Virus record (IMG/VR): IMGVR_UViG_3300025853_000637
Span: 1-24,221 of that record
Origin: a virus
Direction: 5' to 3' (one strand)
DNA: 24,221 bases
The notes under the pieces are model-generated. The model ran no database searches. It was not told where the DNA came from and saw nothing but the letters and a program-made list of their open reading frames with translations. The position numbers were made by a program, and so were the translations under genes. Numbering within the stretch: the first letter of the stretch is position 1; each line of letters begins with the position of its first letter. Shown piece after piece: positions 11,739 through 19,434 of this stretch.

Positions 11739-12923
11739 GTGAAGATTGAAGGAACTGGCGTATTTGATGACCTGTGGCAAGCCCTTAATGATAAATCCGT
11801 TCGGGGAATTGTGCTTGAGGGTGGAAGCCGTAGTTCCAAGACGTGGAGCATCTGCCAAGCCATCTACCTTACGGGACTTCAAGAACCGAAGAGAATTGCA
11901 ATTGCGAGGTTTAGGCGTACGTGGATTAAGCCGACCGTACTCGATACGTTCAAGAAAGTACTGCAAGGGCTTGAGGTATGGGAGGACGAGGCGTTTAACA
12001 AGACCGATTTAATCTACTCCGCTCACGGGTCTACATTTGAGTTCTACGGGCTTGACGATTCGCAGAAGCTACACGGTATTGAAACCGATTACTTTTGGCT
12101 GAATGAGGCGATTGAAACAAGCAAGGATGACTTCGACCAACTGGAGCAGAGATGCAAAGGGAAATGGATTCTTGACTACAACCCTTCCACCGATGAGCAC
12201 TGGATTTACGACAACGTTCTTAAACGGGACGATGTTGTTTTAATTCATTCCACGATGCTGGACAACACCTTCTTAGACCAGCACATCCGCGACAAGATTA
12301 ACAGCTACGAGCCGACACCTTTCAATGTATCACGAGGCACGGCAGATGAGTACAAGTGGAAGGTCTACGGACTTGGGCAAAGGTCAAGAAGAGAAGGCGC
12401 GATTTACGAGAACTGGCAAGAAACCAAAGAGTTTCCTTCCGGGTACAAGTGGAAAGCATACGGGCTGGATTTCGGGTTTACCAACGACCCGACTGCATTG
12501 GTGGAGGTGCTCTATCAAGAAGGCAAACTGTGGGTTCGTGAGGTGCTTTACGAAACGGGGTTAACGAACGCGGACATAGCCCGAAAGTGTGGGCTACAAA
12601 GGTCAGACGAAATCATAGCCGACTCAGCAGAGCCAAAGAGCATCGAGGAAATCCGAAGGGCTGGATTCAGAATCCGACCAGTTGCCAAAGGTCAGGACTC
12701 GGTAAGGTCAGGAATCGACAAGCTGAAATCTGTACAGATAATGGTACATCAAGACAGCGTTAACATCATTCGCGAGTTGAGGAACTACGCATGGAAACGG
12801 GACTACAAAACCAACGCAGTAACCAACTTGCCTGAGGATGACAATAATCATGCGCTTGATGCGCTGAGGTACGTGGCAATGGAGAAGCTGAAGGCAAACG
12901 CTGGGAAGTATACGATACGATAA
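11739..12923 (+). CDS. terL: Terminase large subunit
   Basis: A 394-aa packaging motor. ATPase: Walker A-type GGSRSSKT (28-35), Walker B YFWLNEA (118-124, catalytic E123), coupling motif LDYNPS (about 150). Nuclease: YGLDFGFTNDPTALVEV (first Asp near 244), IIADSAEP and the late acidic NHALDALRYVAME. This matches the PBSX/Terminase_3 group. It pumps DNA into proheads and cuts genome ends. GTG 11739 is the start; an ATG at 11746 belongs to another frame. It is followed by its own intergenic cassette rather than the usual portal gene. Confidence 0.95.
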   Translation: MKIEGTGVFDDLWQALNDKSVRGIVLEGGSRSSKTWSICQAIYLTGLQEPKRIAIARFRRTWIKPTVLDTFKKVLQGLEVWEDEAFNKTDLIYSAHGSTFEFYGLDDSQKLHGIETDYFWLNEAIETSKDDFDQLEQRCKGKWILDYNPSTDEHWIYDNVLKRDDVVLIHSTMLDNTFLDQHIRDKINSYEPTPFNVSRGTADEYKWKVYGLGQRSRREGAIYENWQETKEFPSGYKWKAYGLDFGFTNDPTALVEVLYQEGKLWVREVLYETGLTNADIARKCGLQRSDEIIADSAEPKSIEEIRRAGFRIRPVAKGQDSVRSGIDKLKSVQIMVHQDSVNIIRELRNYAWKRDYKTNAVTNLPEDDNNHALDALRYVAMEKLKANAGKYTIR

Positions 12924-12942
12924 ATATTTTTTTCTCAAAATG

Positions 12943-12972
12943 TTGTGAGTATTCAAAAGAGTTGTATATTTA
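12943..12972 (+). promoter_or_regulatory. Promoter P3, degenerate copy of the early promoter
   Basis: TTGTGAGTATTCAAAA (12943-12958) matches the P1/P2 palindrome at 14 of 16 positions. TATATTTA (12965-12972) replaces TATATTTG. The 6-nt spacing between the two is the same as in P2, and the upstream TATTTTTTTC tract is shared. The left half-site is broken, so repressor binding may be weaker. It drives the single gene at 13002. Confidence 0.7.
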
Positions 12973-13001
12973 CACTCAGAAACAAACAAACAAACAGAAC
13001 C

Positions 13002-13211
13002 ATGACAACTTCATCAGACTTAAAAGAAGGACAACAAGTAAAACTTAACGCTGCTATTCTTGACGAACCTATTTTTGGAAAAGTAGTTTTTCAAGACAAT
13101 CAAGTAACCGTTAAATTTATAAACTGGAGAAACGAAATATCCACAATAGAGCAAAATCCAACAGACAACTCTAACGAACTTGATTGGTACAACATTGAAA
13201 TAATTGGTTAA
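13002..13211 (+). CDS. Moron-like small protein
   Basis: A 69-aa acidic protein. The start (DLKEGQQVKLNAAI) and the alternating strands (GKVVFQDNQVTVKFINW) suggest a small beta-barrel such as an SH3/KOW-like fold, but no family is recognised. The gene stands alone with its own promoter (P3) and a terminator 20 bp after its stop, between terL and the virion genes. That is the layout of a moron, a cargo gene expressed separately. ATG 13002 follows the leader AACAGAACC. Confidence 0.65.
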   Translation: MTTSSDLKEGQQVKLNAAILDEPIFGKVVFQDNQVTVKFINWRNEISTIEQNPTDNSNELDWYNIEIIG

Positions 13212-13231
13212 GAAACAAAGACTCAAATAAG

Positions 13232-13258
13232 AGCCTCCAATTAGGGGGCTTTTTTTTT
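13232..13258 (+). terminator. Intrinsic terminator after the moron gene
   Basis: A 7-bp stem (AGCCTCC with GGGGGCT, one G-T pair), loop AATTA and a nine-T run ending at 13258. A strong rho-independent terminator by inspection. It isolates the small cassette from the virion genes. Confidence 0.9.
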
Positions 13259-13262
13259 GCTC

Positions 13263-13290
13263 AGACACAGATTCGTAAATTCGCTATTTA
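13263..13290 (+). promoter_or_regulatory. Class II motif copy 2 (degenerate)
   Basis: AGACAC (13263-13268), 12 nt, TCGCTATTTA (13281-13290). It matches the consensus at 4 of 6 and 9 of 10 positions and also shares spacer positions (A..TT.GT). It begins 5 nt after the terminator and ends 9 nt before the ATG at 13299, the first virion gene. Position and exact spacing support it despite the mismatches. Confidence 0.5.
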
Positions 13291-13298
13291 TTACTGAG

Positions 13299-13640
13299 AT
13301 GCTTGAAAGACTAAATAAGATATGGCGAATGCAGGAGGCGTACACGGATTACCCCAAAGCCGCGAGCGAGAACGCCAAAGCCGCTCTGAGATGGGCGGAG
13401 AAGAACGGATGGGGTGGTTGCGGAACTTCTGTTGGAAAAGCAAGGGCTAACCAACTCGCAAAGCGTGAGCCTATCAGTTTAGAAACCATTGAGCGAATGG
13501 CTGCATTCATTAGGCACAAGCGGAACTCTAAAAGGAAACTGGGAGAAGGTTGCGGTCGTTTGATGTGGCTTGCATGGGGCGGAGACGCTGGGGTCAATTG
13601 GGCAATCAGAAAAATAAAGCAGATAAAGAATGAAGATTGA
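13299..13640 (+). CDS. Conserved phage virion-module protein
   Basis: A 113-aa basic, helical protein: YPKAASENAKAALRWAEKNG, GGCGTSVGKARANQLAKREP, ISLETIERMAAFIRHKRNSK and LMWLAWGGDAGVNWAIRKIK. I recognise this 'NAK-A---ENG-CGT-VG--RA-QLA--EPIS' domain from tailed phages, where it sits near or is fused to portal or head-maturation proteins. Its function is unknown to me. ATG 13299 is preferred over an upstream in-frame TTG at 13257 that lies in the terminator. It overlaps the next gene by 11 bp. Confidence 0.65.
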   Translation: MLERLNKIWRMQEAYTDYPKAASENAKAALRWAEKNGWGGCGTSVGKARANQLAKREPISLETIERMAAFIRHKRNSKRKLGEGCGRLMWLAWGGDAGVNWAIRKIKQIKNED

Positions 13641-14250
13641 ACTACCTAATAGCTGGGCTGGTGTAACTGTTGAGCAGTTCCAAGCACTTCAGCGAATCCT
13701 CGCAGAAAAAGGAGACGAGTACCCGACAAACGTGGCTATCATTTCGATAATGTCAGGCGTTCCAGTTGACGAGATTGAAACTTACTCACTAAAGACATAC
13801 GCCAAGTGTATGCAGACGCTTTCTTTCCTTACCGAGCAACTCGTAGGACAAGTACAGAAGGCGGTTGAATTTGGAGGCGTTAGATACGATGTTATTACAG
13901 ACGTTTATAACTTGAACGGAGGGCAGTACATTACATTGATGCACTTGATGAAAGACCCCGATAAAGTGATAGACCAGCTCCACGAGGTTATGGCGGTGTT
14001 TCTTATTCCCAAAAAGAAAACTTGGTATGGCTGGAAAAAAGGTAAGTATGACCCTGAGAAACACAAGGAAATATCGGAGGCAATGCTTCAAGCACCAATG
14101 ACAATCGTGCAACCGTTGTCGGCTTTTTTTTTAACCAGTTATCTCAAGTCCGCCAAACATATACTGGAATCTTCGGTGAAGAAAGCGGAGAAAATCAAGA
14201 GACAAGCGGAAAGAAGGTTGAAACGTTTGAATCGAAATATGGCTGGCTGA
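13630..14250 (+). CDS. Tail assembly chaperone-like protein, short form
   Basis: A 206-aa protein. The body (NSWAGVTVEQFQALQRILAE, VYNLNGGQYITLMHLMKDPD, LIPKKKTWYGWKKGKYDP) resembles proteins encoded before tail genes in Bacteroidetes phages. The last 38 residues are a very basic helix and come after a nine-T run (14124-14132) coding Phe-Phe-Leu. From that run the -1 frame is also open and clearly protein-like, giving a longer product. Two products from one start fit the lambda G/GT tail chaperones, which coat the tape measure during tail assembly. The stop is TGA 14248-14250. Confidence 0.7.
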   Translation: MKIELPNSWAGVTVEQFQALQRILAEKGDEYPTNVAIISIMSGVPVDEIETYSLKTYAKCMQTLSFLTEQLVGQVQKAVEFGGVRYDVITDVYNLNGGQYITLMHLMKDPDKVIDQLHEVMAVFLIPKKKTWYGWKKGKYDPEKHKEISEAMLQAPMTIVQPLSAFFLTSYLKSAKHILESSVKKAEKIKRQAERRLKRLNRNMAG

Positions 14251-14399
14251 ACGTGGTTAACAACCTATCAAATAACGATGCGACCAAGTGGGGTTACTTC
14301 TTTGCTCTACCATTGCGGGAGTTCCTCAACCTTATCTCCTTCCAAAAGGCGAAACAGAACCACGAGTACCACCAAATGAAACAGAATGGCGTTCGATAA
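14124..14399 (+). CDS. -1 frameshift extension of the tail chaperone-like gene
   Basis: From the T9 run (T TTT TTT context) the -1 frame is open to TAA 14397-14399. It encodes NQLSQVRQTYTGIFGEESGE..., then ESKYGWLNVVNNLSNNDATK, WGYFFALPLREFLNLISFQK and AKQNHEYHQMKQNGVR. No start codon suits this frame on its own, yet it fills the 135 bp between two genes with hydrophobic, Trp/Tyr-rich sequence. The fused product would be 256 aa. It overlaps the next gene by 14 bp. Programmed -1 slippage by the ribosome, or polymerase slippage on T9, would produce it. Confidence 0.7.
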   Translation, partial: FFFNQLSQVRQTYTGIFGEESGENQETSGKKVETFESKYGWLNVVNNLSNNDATKWGYFFALPLREFLNLISFQKAKQNHEYHQMKQNGVR

Positions 14400-14886
14400 G
14401 TTAATAGATGCTCTGAATGAGTTTCGGGGCGAGTACGTCCGAGAGTTGACCAATTCGTTAACCGAGAAGAATCTTATCGCTTCGGGTAATCTTGGGGATT
14501 CCATCAAGCTGAACGTACAGCCAAAGGTCAAATTATTCGGTCAGATATACCGTATGCAGATACGAATGGCGGAATATGGGGAGAATGTGGACAAAGGTAG
14601 AAAACCAGGCAAAGGTCTGCCCGTTGGTGTTCTTGAAGGGTGGTTGAAATACCCGAACGTTCTTCAGAAGGTAACGGGTCAGGACAAGCAATTGAAAGAC
14701 TACGAGCGAAAGTCTTTGGCGTTCGTCATCAACAGAAGCATCAAGCGCAAAGGGATCAAGCCGAAGAACTGGATTCAACCAGCATTCGACAAGGTAACGC
14801 CTAAAATCGCGGGAGTGGTTGAGGCGGCACTTGCAGAGGACATAGAAATCACATTTGAAGAAATCAAGAAACTAATCGAAAGCTAA
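14386..14886 (+). CDS. Tail-completion/neck protein (HK97 gp10-like)
   Basis: A 166-aa basic protein. Features recalling HK97 gp10-like and related tail-completion proteins are an N-terminal helix (ALNEFRGEYVRELTNSLTEK), a strand with YGENVDKGRKPGKGLP, and the C-terminal RKSLAFVINRSIKRKGIKPK and NWIQPAFDKVTPKIAGVVEA. In that family the 'G--P-NW---AF' tail is characteristic. Such proteins sit at the head-tail interface. The next ATG overlaps its stop region (14886). Confidence 0.7.
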   Translation: MAFDKLIDALNEFRGEYVRELTNSLTEKNLIASGNLGDSIKLNVQPKVKLFGQIYRMQIRMAEYGENVDKGRKPGKGLPVGVLEGWLKYPNVLQKVTGQDKQLKDYERKSLAFVINRSIKRKGIKPKNWIQPAFDKVTPKIAGVVEAALAEDIEITFEEIKKLIES

Positions 14887-16175
14887 TGGCTATCTTCTTA
14901 ACACAGAACGGAGAACCTGAACAGTTTGCCCTTGCGTACAATGACAACGCCTACGTTATCAAGACAACGAACTACACGCCAACGGTTCGGTTCAGGGTCG
15001 CGATGCTTCCAACGGATTACCCTATTTCTCCAGCCATTGGACAGGTCAGGGTGTATCCTACTCGGTCAAACGATGGGCAATACTTCGACCGTGCTTTCTT
15101 CGACCCTTCGAGATTCTTGCAAAGCTACGTTAGCGGAATTGTAAACATAAGAGGCGCGAACCATAACGGGTTCTACGTTTCTAATCAGATGCACAAGGAA
15201 TACTATCTTGTCATTCAAGAGGAAGAAAAAAACGCGTCTGGCTTTTATCAATCGGGGGACCTATTCATCTCGAAAGTGAAGAGCGTATGGAACGGGGTTC
15301 GTAACGAGATTGAATGGCTGGACTTCGACTATACCGACTACATCATAAACAACACACCAAGCACTACAAAGAAGTTCCTTACTGATTCTCCAAGAACAAT
15401 CAGAATAGACACCGACCAGTCTTACCATCTGTACTTCATAGCGAATGAACGGTTCGGGGCGTATCAGTACAACATCAAAGCCTACTCAGGGTATAACGCA
15501 ACGGGAACGCTTTTAGCCGATGGCATCATTTCCAATAACATAGCGGTTGCCGATTCGTGGGACAAGATTTACTTCAGAATACCAGTAGGAACTTACGACA
15601 TCGGGAACATCGACCCAGCACTTTACACCGATTCGCTACTTGGGTCTACACCTTCAACGGCTCTCAATGGTGCGGCATCCTACACGATTCATTTAGAGGA
15701 CAACACCAACGCGCAGACGAGCGAAAGGTTCACCTTCAACGTGAATCAAACCTGTTCAAAGTACAACGAGGTTCGGGTGCATTGGCTTAATCGTTTGGGT
15801 GGCTACGATGCGTTTAATTTCTATATGAAGTCAGTCCACACGACCGACATCAAAAAGGACAAATACGACCAGCAGCATCACGACTGGACGGGCAACGCCT
15901 ACACCTACGACAAGAAGAATAGAGGCACGACAGACTACAACGTGGTACTAAACAAGAAGGTTACAATCAACACCGACTACCTTACAGAGGACGAAAGCAC
16001 TTGGCTTGAAGATTTAGCAACATCTCCGAGCGTCTACATTGAGGAGAATAACGAGTTGATTGCGGTTAATCTTGACCCTCGCAGAATCCAACGCAAGACA
16101 AGTCTGAACGACAAGCTTATGCAGTACACTTTCGAACTGAATTACTCCATTAAAAACAGACGACAACGTGGTTGA
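14886..16175 (+). CDS. Tail structural protein (unknown specific role)
   Basis: A 429-aa beta-rich protein without signal peptide or membrane segment. Segments such as DRAFFDPSRFLQSYVSG, RIDTDQSYHLYFIANERFGA and NEVRVHWLNRLGGYDAFNFY recur in virion proteins of Bacteroidetes phages. The last 100 residues (KVTINTDYLTEDESTWLEDL, SPSVYIEENNELIAVNLDPR) look like a compact beta domain. Position between the gp10-like gene and a large tail protein argues for a tail or baseplate component. It overlaps the next start by 8 bp. Confidence 0.6.
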   Translation: MAIFLTQNGEPEQFALAYNDNAYVIKTTNYTPTVRFRVAMLPTDYPISPAIGQVRVYPTRSNDGQYFDRAFFDPSRFLQSYVSGIVNIRGANHNGFYVSNQMHKEYYLVIQEEEKNASGFYQSGDLFISKVKSVWNGVRNEIEWLDFDYTDYIINNTPSTTKKFLTDSPRTIRIDTDQSYHLYFIANERFGAYQYNIKAYSGYNATGTLLADGIISNNIAVADSWDKIYFRIPVGTYDIGNIDPALYTDSLLGSTPSTALNGAASYTIHLEDNTNAQTSERFTFNVNQTCSKYNEVRVHWLNRLGGYDAFNFYMKSVHTTDIKKDKYDQQHHDWTGNAYTYDKKNRGTTDYNVVLNKKVTINTDYLTEDESTWLEDLATSPSVYIEENNELIAVNLDPRRIQRKTSLNDKLMQYTFELNYSIKNRRQRG

Positions 16176-18849
16176 GGTTAGAATAGAGGGCAGGCGTTTA
16201 GATGTATTTGAGGGTTTCGACTTCTCCTTTAATTACGGTATTGCTGACATCCGTAACCCTGAGAAGAGAAGCACGGAGTACTCCAAGACCATCAAGTGTC
16301 CAGCAACGAAGAACAATGACGAACTCTTCGGGCATATCTATGACGTTAACATCTCAAACAACTACGATGCTAACACTACTAACATTAGCGTTAATTTCAA
16401 TCCTAACAAGAAAGCTGAAGCGCGAGTAATAGCTGACGGTGTAGAGGTAATGGCTGGAGTTGTCCAACTCCGCAAGATAGTCCAAAAGGGACACGCATAC
16501 ACTTACGAGGTGGTGTTTATCGGCAAGCTGGTAAATATCTTCTCGGTGTTGGGAGACAAGAAGATAAACGAGGAACTTGACTTCAGCGACCTGAACCACG
16601 AACTGACTCAGGCAAATGTTGTCAGCAGTTGGTCAAACACGGACGGCTATGTTTACCCATACATTGACTACGGCAAGCGGATAGAGTTCAACAATGTTGG
16701 AAGAGTGTTCTACCCTAACGATTTACGACCAGCGATATTTGCCAAGACCATACTGAACAAGATTTTCGACTTTGCCGGGTTTAGCTATCAGAGTTCGTTC
16801 TTCAGTTCGCAGCTTTGGAATCAGTTGATAGTTCCTTTTACTGGATTGAATGTATACGCAGACCAAGCTCAAGTTCAAAGCAGAGGCTTAAGGGCTTCGT
16901 TGTCTTCACCTACCGACCCTTTTACTACATCGAACACAATTCCAAGCCAATCAAATTCTGACTGGGACAGATTCAACCTTATATGCGATAATGACTCAAC
17001 GGGAGGTAACTATGATGGCGGAAACAATTACACATCAGGTACTTACTTTGTTCCAGCGGGAGGCATCTACACTTTCTCTTCTGAGGTCAAACTTAAATTA
17101 GTAAGAACCTTATTTTCCCCTCAAAGAACGTATGATGGTGTATTGTTAATTCATTCAAGAATAAGAAAACTTGACACTTCTTTCGCTCTTTCAACAGTTG
17201 CGGAAAGTACTCTTTCATTTCAGTTGGTCAATAACCCTCAGTCAGTACTTGAAGAAATAACTATAAATGTTACGGCTGATGAGTTAACATTGTTTCAAAA
17301 CGAAAGGATATACATTGACGTTATCGTTGACTTTTCCGAGTTGCTTGTTCAGAACCTAAGCGGTCAGGAAATAAGCGGTCGAAACTTATACACAGACTTC
17401 GCGTTAACAATTGAAACGGCTAAAATAGAATGTAACGCTTCCAATACCATATTTGAGGGGGATAATGTTTTGATGACTGAAATATCGCCTCAATGCACTA
17501 TGGCTGACTTCCTGACCTCGATTTTCAAGATGTTCAATTTGTTCGTGGAGGTCGACACGAATAACGAGCGCAACCTACTGATTGAAACGCGAGACACGTT
17601 CTATTCTAAGGGAGGAACGAAGGACTGGACGTATAAACTTGCAAGGGACAAAGATATAACGCTTGAACCTTTGGGAGTTCTTACTGACCGCGAATACATC
17701 TACACCTATTCGGAGGATGGGGACTATTACAACGAGCGTTATCAGTCAAACAGAGGGCACGTTTACGGAAGGGCTAGAATAGAAGTGGATAACGATTTCG
17801 TGCAGAGTTCCAAAGAGGTAGAGGTCATCTTTTCGCCTTCGCCATTGGTCAATGACACCCCAAGTAATAGACTGATTCCGAAAATATACGATGCTGATAT
17901 TTCAGAGGGCGCACAGCCTACGGATGCCAACATTCGTATTCTGTACTTTCAGAACCTTCCGAGTAGCCCATCGTGGGAGTTGGCGAGTTACTTCAACCCT
18001 ACACTAACGCAAACAACATACCCTTATGCTGGGCATTGGGACAACCCGATAACGCCAACTGTCGACATCAACTTCGGGCTGCCTTTGGAATTGTTCTATC
18101 AAGCTAACAGCTACACGGGAACGCTGCAAGTAACGAACGCGAACCTTTACAATATCTACCATCGCAACTACATCAACGAGGTAACGGATAAGGACAGCAA
18201 GGTAATGACAGGAATGTTCTACTTAGAGCCAACGGACATCAACACCTTGGACTTCCGCGACCAAATAGTGATAGATAATAGCTACTGGAGACTCAACAAG
18301 GTAATGAATTACAACCCTTTTAAAGAGGGGTTAACGAAGGTTGAGTTAATTAAAATTAAGGAAGCCGTTACGTTCCAAAAATCAGAAAAGAGTTTAAATA
18401 GCGGAGGTTATTTAGGCAAGGAAAAGATGCCTTCACCTTCCACCGAAATAAAGACCAACGGGAACAAGTACCCACCGTTTCAAGGGAAGGTTAGCGGAGC
18501 AGACAACAGAGTAGGCGATAGCGTTACAGCTTTCAAAATAGTAGGAAGCAGAAACACAATAGGCGAAGGCTCAAAGAACATCACCATTTTCGGCAATGAT
18601 AACGAGGTAGCTGGAGGGCTGCACAACGTCCAACTGATAAACACCAACGGAGTAATTATAACAGAATCAAACAAGACGTTTGTCAACGGCAAGGAACAGG
18701 ACAACGTGGAGATATTGGATGGTGGATTGAATGAAGTCAGGGCATTGAATGGTGGCACAAACATCTTCGCGGTTGATGGAGGCGAGGACATCGTGCAGAC
18801 ACAATTTTCTGAAATAGCTATTTATAACATAGAAGGAGGAGTAGACTAA
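16168..18849 (+). CDS. Large tail/baseplate protein with beta-helix-like C-terminus
   Basis: An 893-aa protein. The N-terminus (VFEGFDFSFNYGIADIRNPE, KRSTEYSKTIKCPATKNNDE) is a segment I recognise from large tail proteins of Bacteroidetes phages. The middle is beta-rich, with one aromatic stretch (TSIFKMFNLFVEVDTNNERN). The last 120 residues carry short repeats of the kind NTIGEGSKNITIFGNDNEVA and LHNVQLINTNGVII, which would stack as a beta-helix, as in fibre or tip domains. GTG 16168 starts inside the preceding gene. A host-contact or tail-tip role is inferred. Confidence 0.6.
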   Translation: MVEVRIEGRRLDVFEGFDFSFNYGIADIRNPEKRSTEYSKTIKCPATKNNDELFGHIYDVNISNNYDANTTNISVNFNPNKKAEARVIADGVEVMAGVVQLRKIVQKGHAYTYEVVFIGKLVNIFSVLGDKKINEELDFSDLNHELTQANVVSSWSNTDGYVYPYIDYGKRIEFNNVGRVFYPNDLRPAIFAKTILNKIFDFAGFSYQSSFFSSQLWNQLIVPFTGLNVYADQAQVQSRGLRASLSSPTDPFTTSNTIPSQSNSDWDRFNLICDNDSTGGNYDGGNNYTSGTYFVPAGGIYTFSSEVKLKLVRTLFSPQRTYDGVLLIHSRIRKLDTSFALSTVAESTLSFQLVNNPQSVLEEITINVTADELTLFQNERIYIDVIVDFSELLVQNLSGQEISGRNLYTDFALTIETAKIECNASNTIFEGDNVLMTEISPQCTMADFLTSIFKMFNLFVEVDTNNERNLLIETRDTFYSKGGTKDWTYKLARDKDITLEPLGVLTDREYIYTYSEDGDYYNERYQSNRGHVYGRARIEVDNDFVQSSKEVEVIFSPSPLVNDTPSNRLIPKIYDADISEGAQPTDANIRILYFQNLPSSPSWELASYFNPTLTQTTYPYAGHWDNPITPTVDINFGLPLELFYQANSYTGTLQVTNANLYNIYHRNYINEVTDKDSKVMTGMFYLEPTDINTLDFRDQIVIDNSYWRLNKVMNYNPFKEGLTKVELIKIKEAVTFQKSEKSLNSGGYLGKEKMPSPSTEIKTNGNKYPPFQGKVSGADNRVGDSVTAFKIVGSRNTIGEGSKNITIFGNDNEVAGGLHNVQLINTNGVIITESNKTFVNGKEQDNVEILDGGLNEVRALNGGTNIFAVDGGEDIVQTQFSEIAIYNIEGGVD

Positions 18850-19421
18850 TGGCAACACAAGACTCACGCATCAAGATTAAACGGTCAACCATAACGGGAA
18901 CCGTTCCAACCGTACCAAGTAGCAACGACCACACAGATGGAACTTGGATAGCTACGGACATCTACAAGGGCGAACTTTTCTATAACCAAGCGGACAACTG
19001 CCTGTGGACAAGAAGCGACAACGGTGTGGAATGTTTAGCGTGCAGCACGGGGTGGCAATCGTTCACTAACCAAGATTTAAACTCTAACCCAGTTGACATT
19101 GTAGGGTTGGAGGCAAGAGGCGCTGGCGTAGCAGTCATTCCAGTTGGCATTGACTTCGCGGTTGATGCTGGTGTAACAGCTTACGACTTTCCTGTAAAAG
19201 GCATAGAACTTGTATATAATGGTTTCACAGACACAATCGTAAACGTAAGTCAATCTCTTATCAATTCGGGAACGGACGCTTATGGTACTTTCAATGTTCA
19301 AGATAGCACAGACATAAAGACCAACACCAAGATTCAGTTATACGCTTCAGCGGACGCGACTCAGGGAACTGGCACGTATTACGTGAAGACGTATTACAAA
19401 ATAGTAACAATGCCATTCTAA
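18849..19421 (+). CDS. Probable tail fibre or tip protein
   Basis: A 190-aa beta-rich protein. The first 60 residues (RIKIKRSTITGTVPTVPSSN, IYKGELFYNQADNCLWTRSD) resemble the short 'IQ-KR-T... GEL-YN--D--LW' module at the start of many tail-fibre and collar-like proteins. The rest (GLEARGAGVAVIPVGIDFAV, TGTYYVKTYYKIVTMPF) looks like a beta sandwich. ATG 18849 overlaps the preceding stop by 1 bp. It lies before the tape measure gene. Confidence 0.55.
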   Translation: MATQDSRIKIKRSTITGTVPTVPSSNDHTDGTWIATDIYKGELFYNQADNCLWTRSDNGVECLACSTGWQSFTNQDLNSNPVDIVGLEARGAGVAVIPVGIDFAVDAGVTAYDFPVKGIELVYNGFTDTIVNVSQSLINSGTDAYGTFNVQDSTDIKTNTKIQLYASADATQGTGTYYVKTYYKIVTMPF

Positions 19422-19434
19422 TTAACTCGAACTA

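Noticed and set aside
12325-12564. Alternative + frame within terL
   Set aside because: Overlaps the conserved nuclease part of the terminase and has a low-complexity basic product, typical of a shadow frame.
13002-13211. Anti-CRISPR assignment for the moron gene
   Set aside because: The isolated cassette layout is compatible, but there is no partner regulator or sequence similarity to support it.
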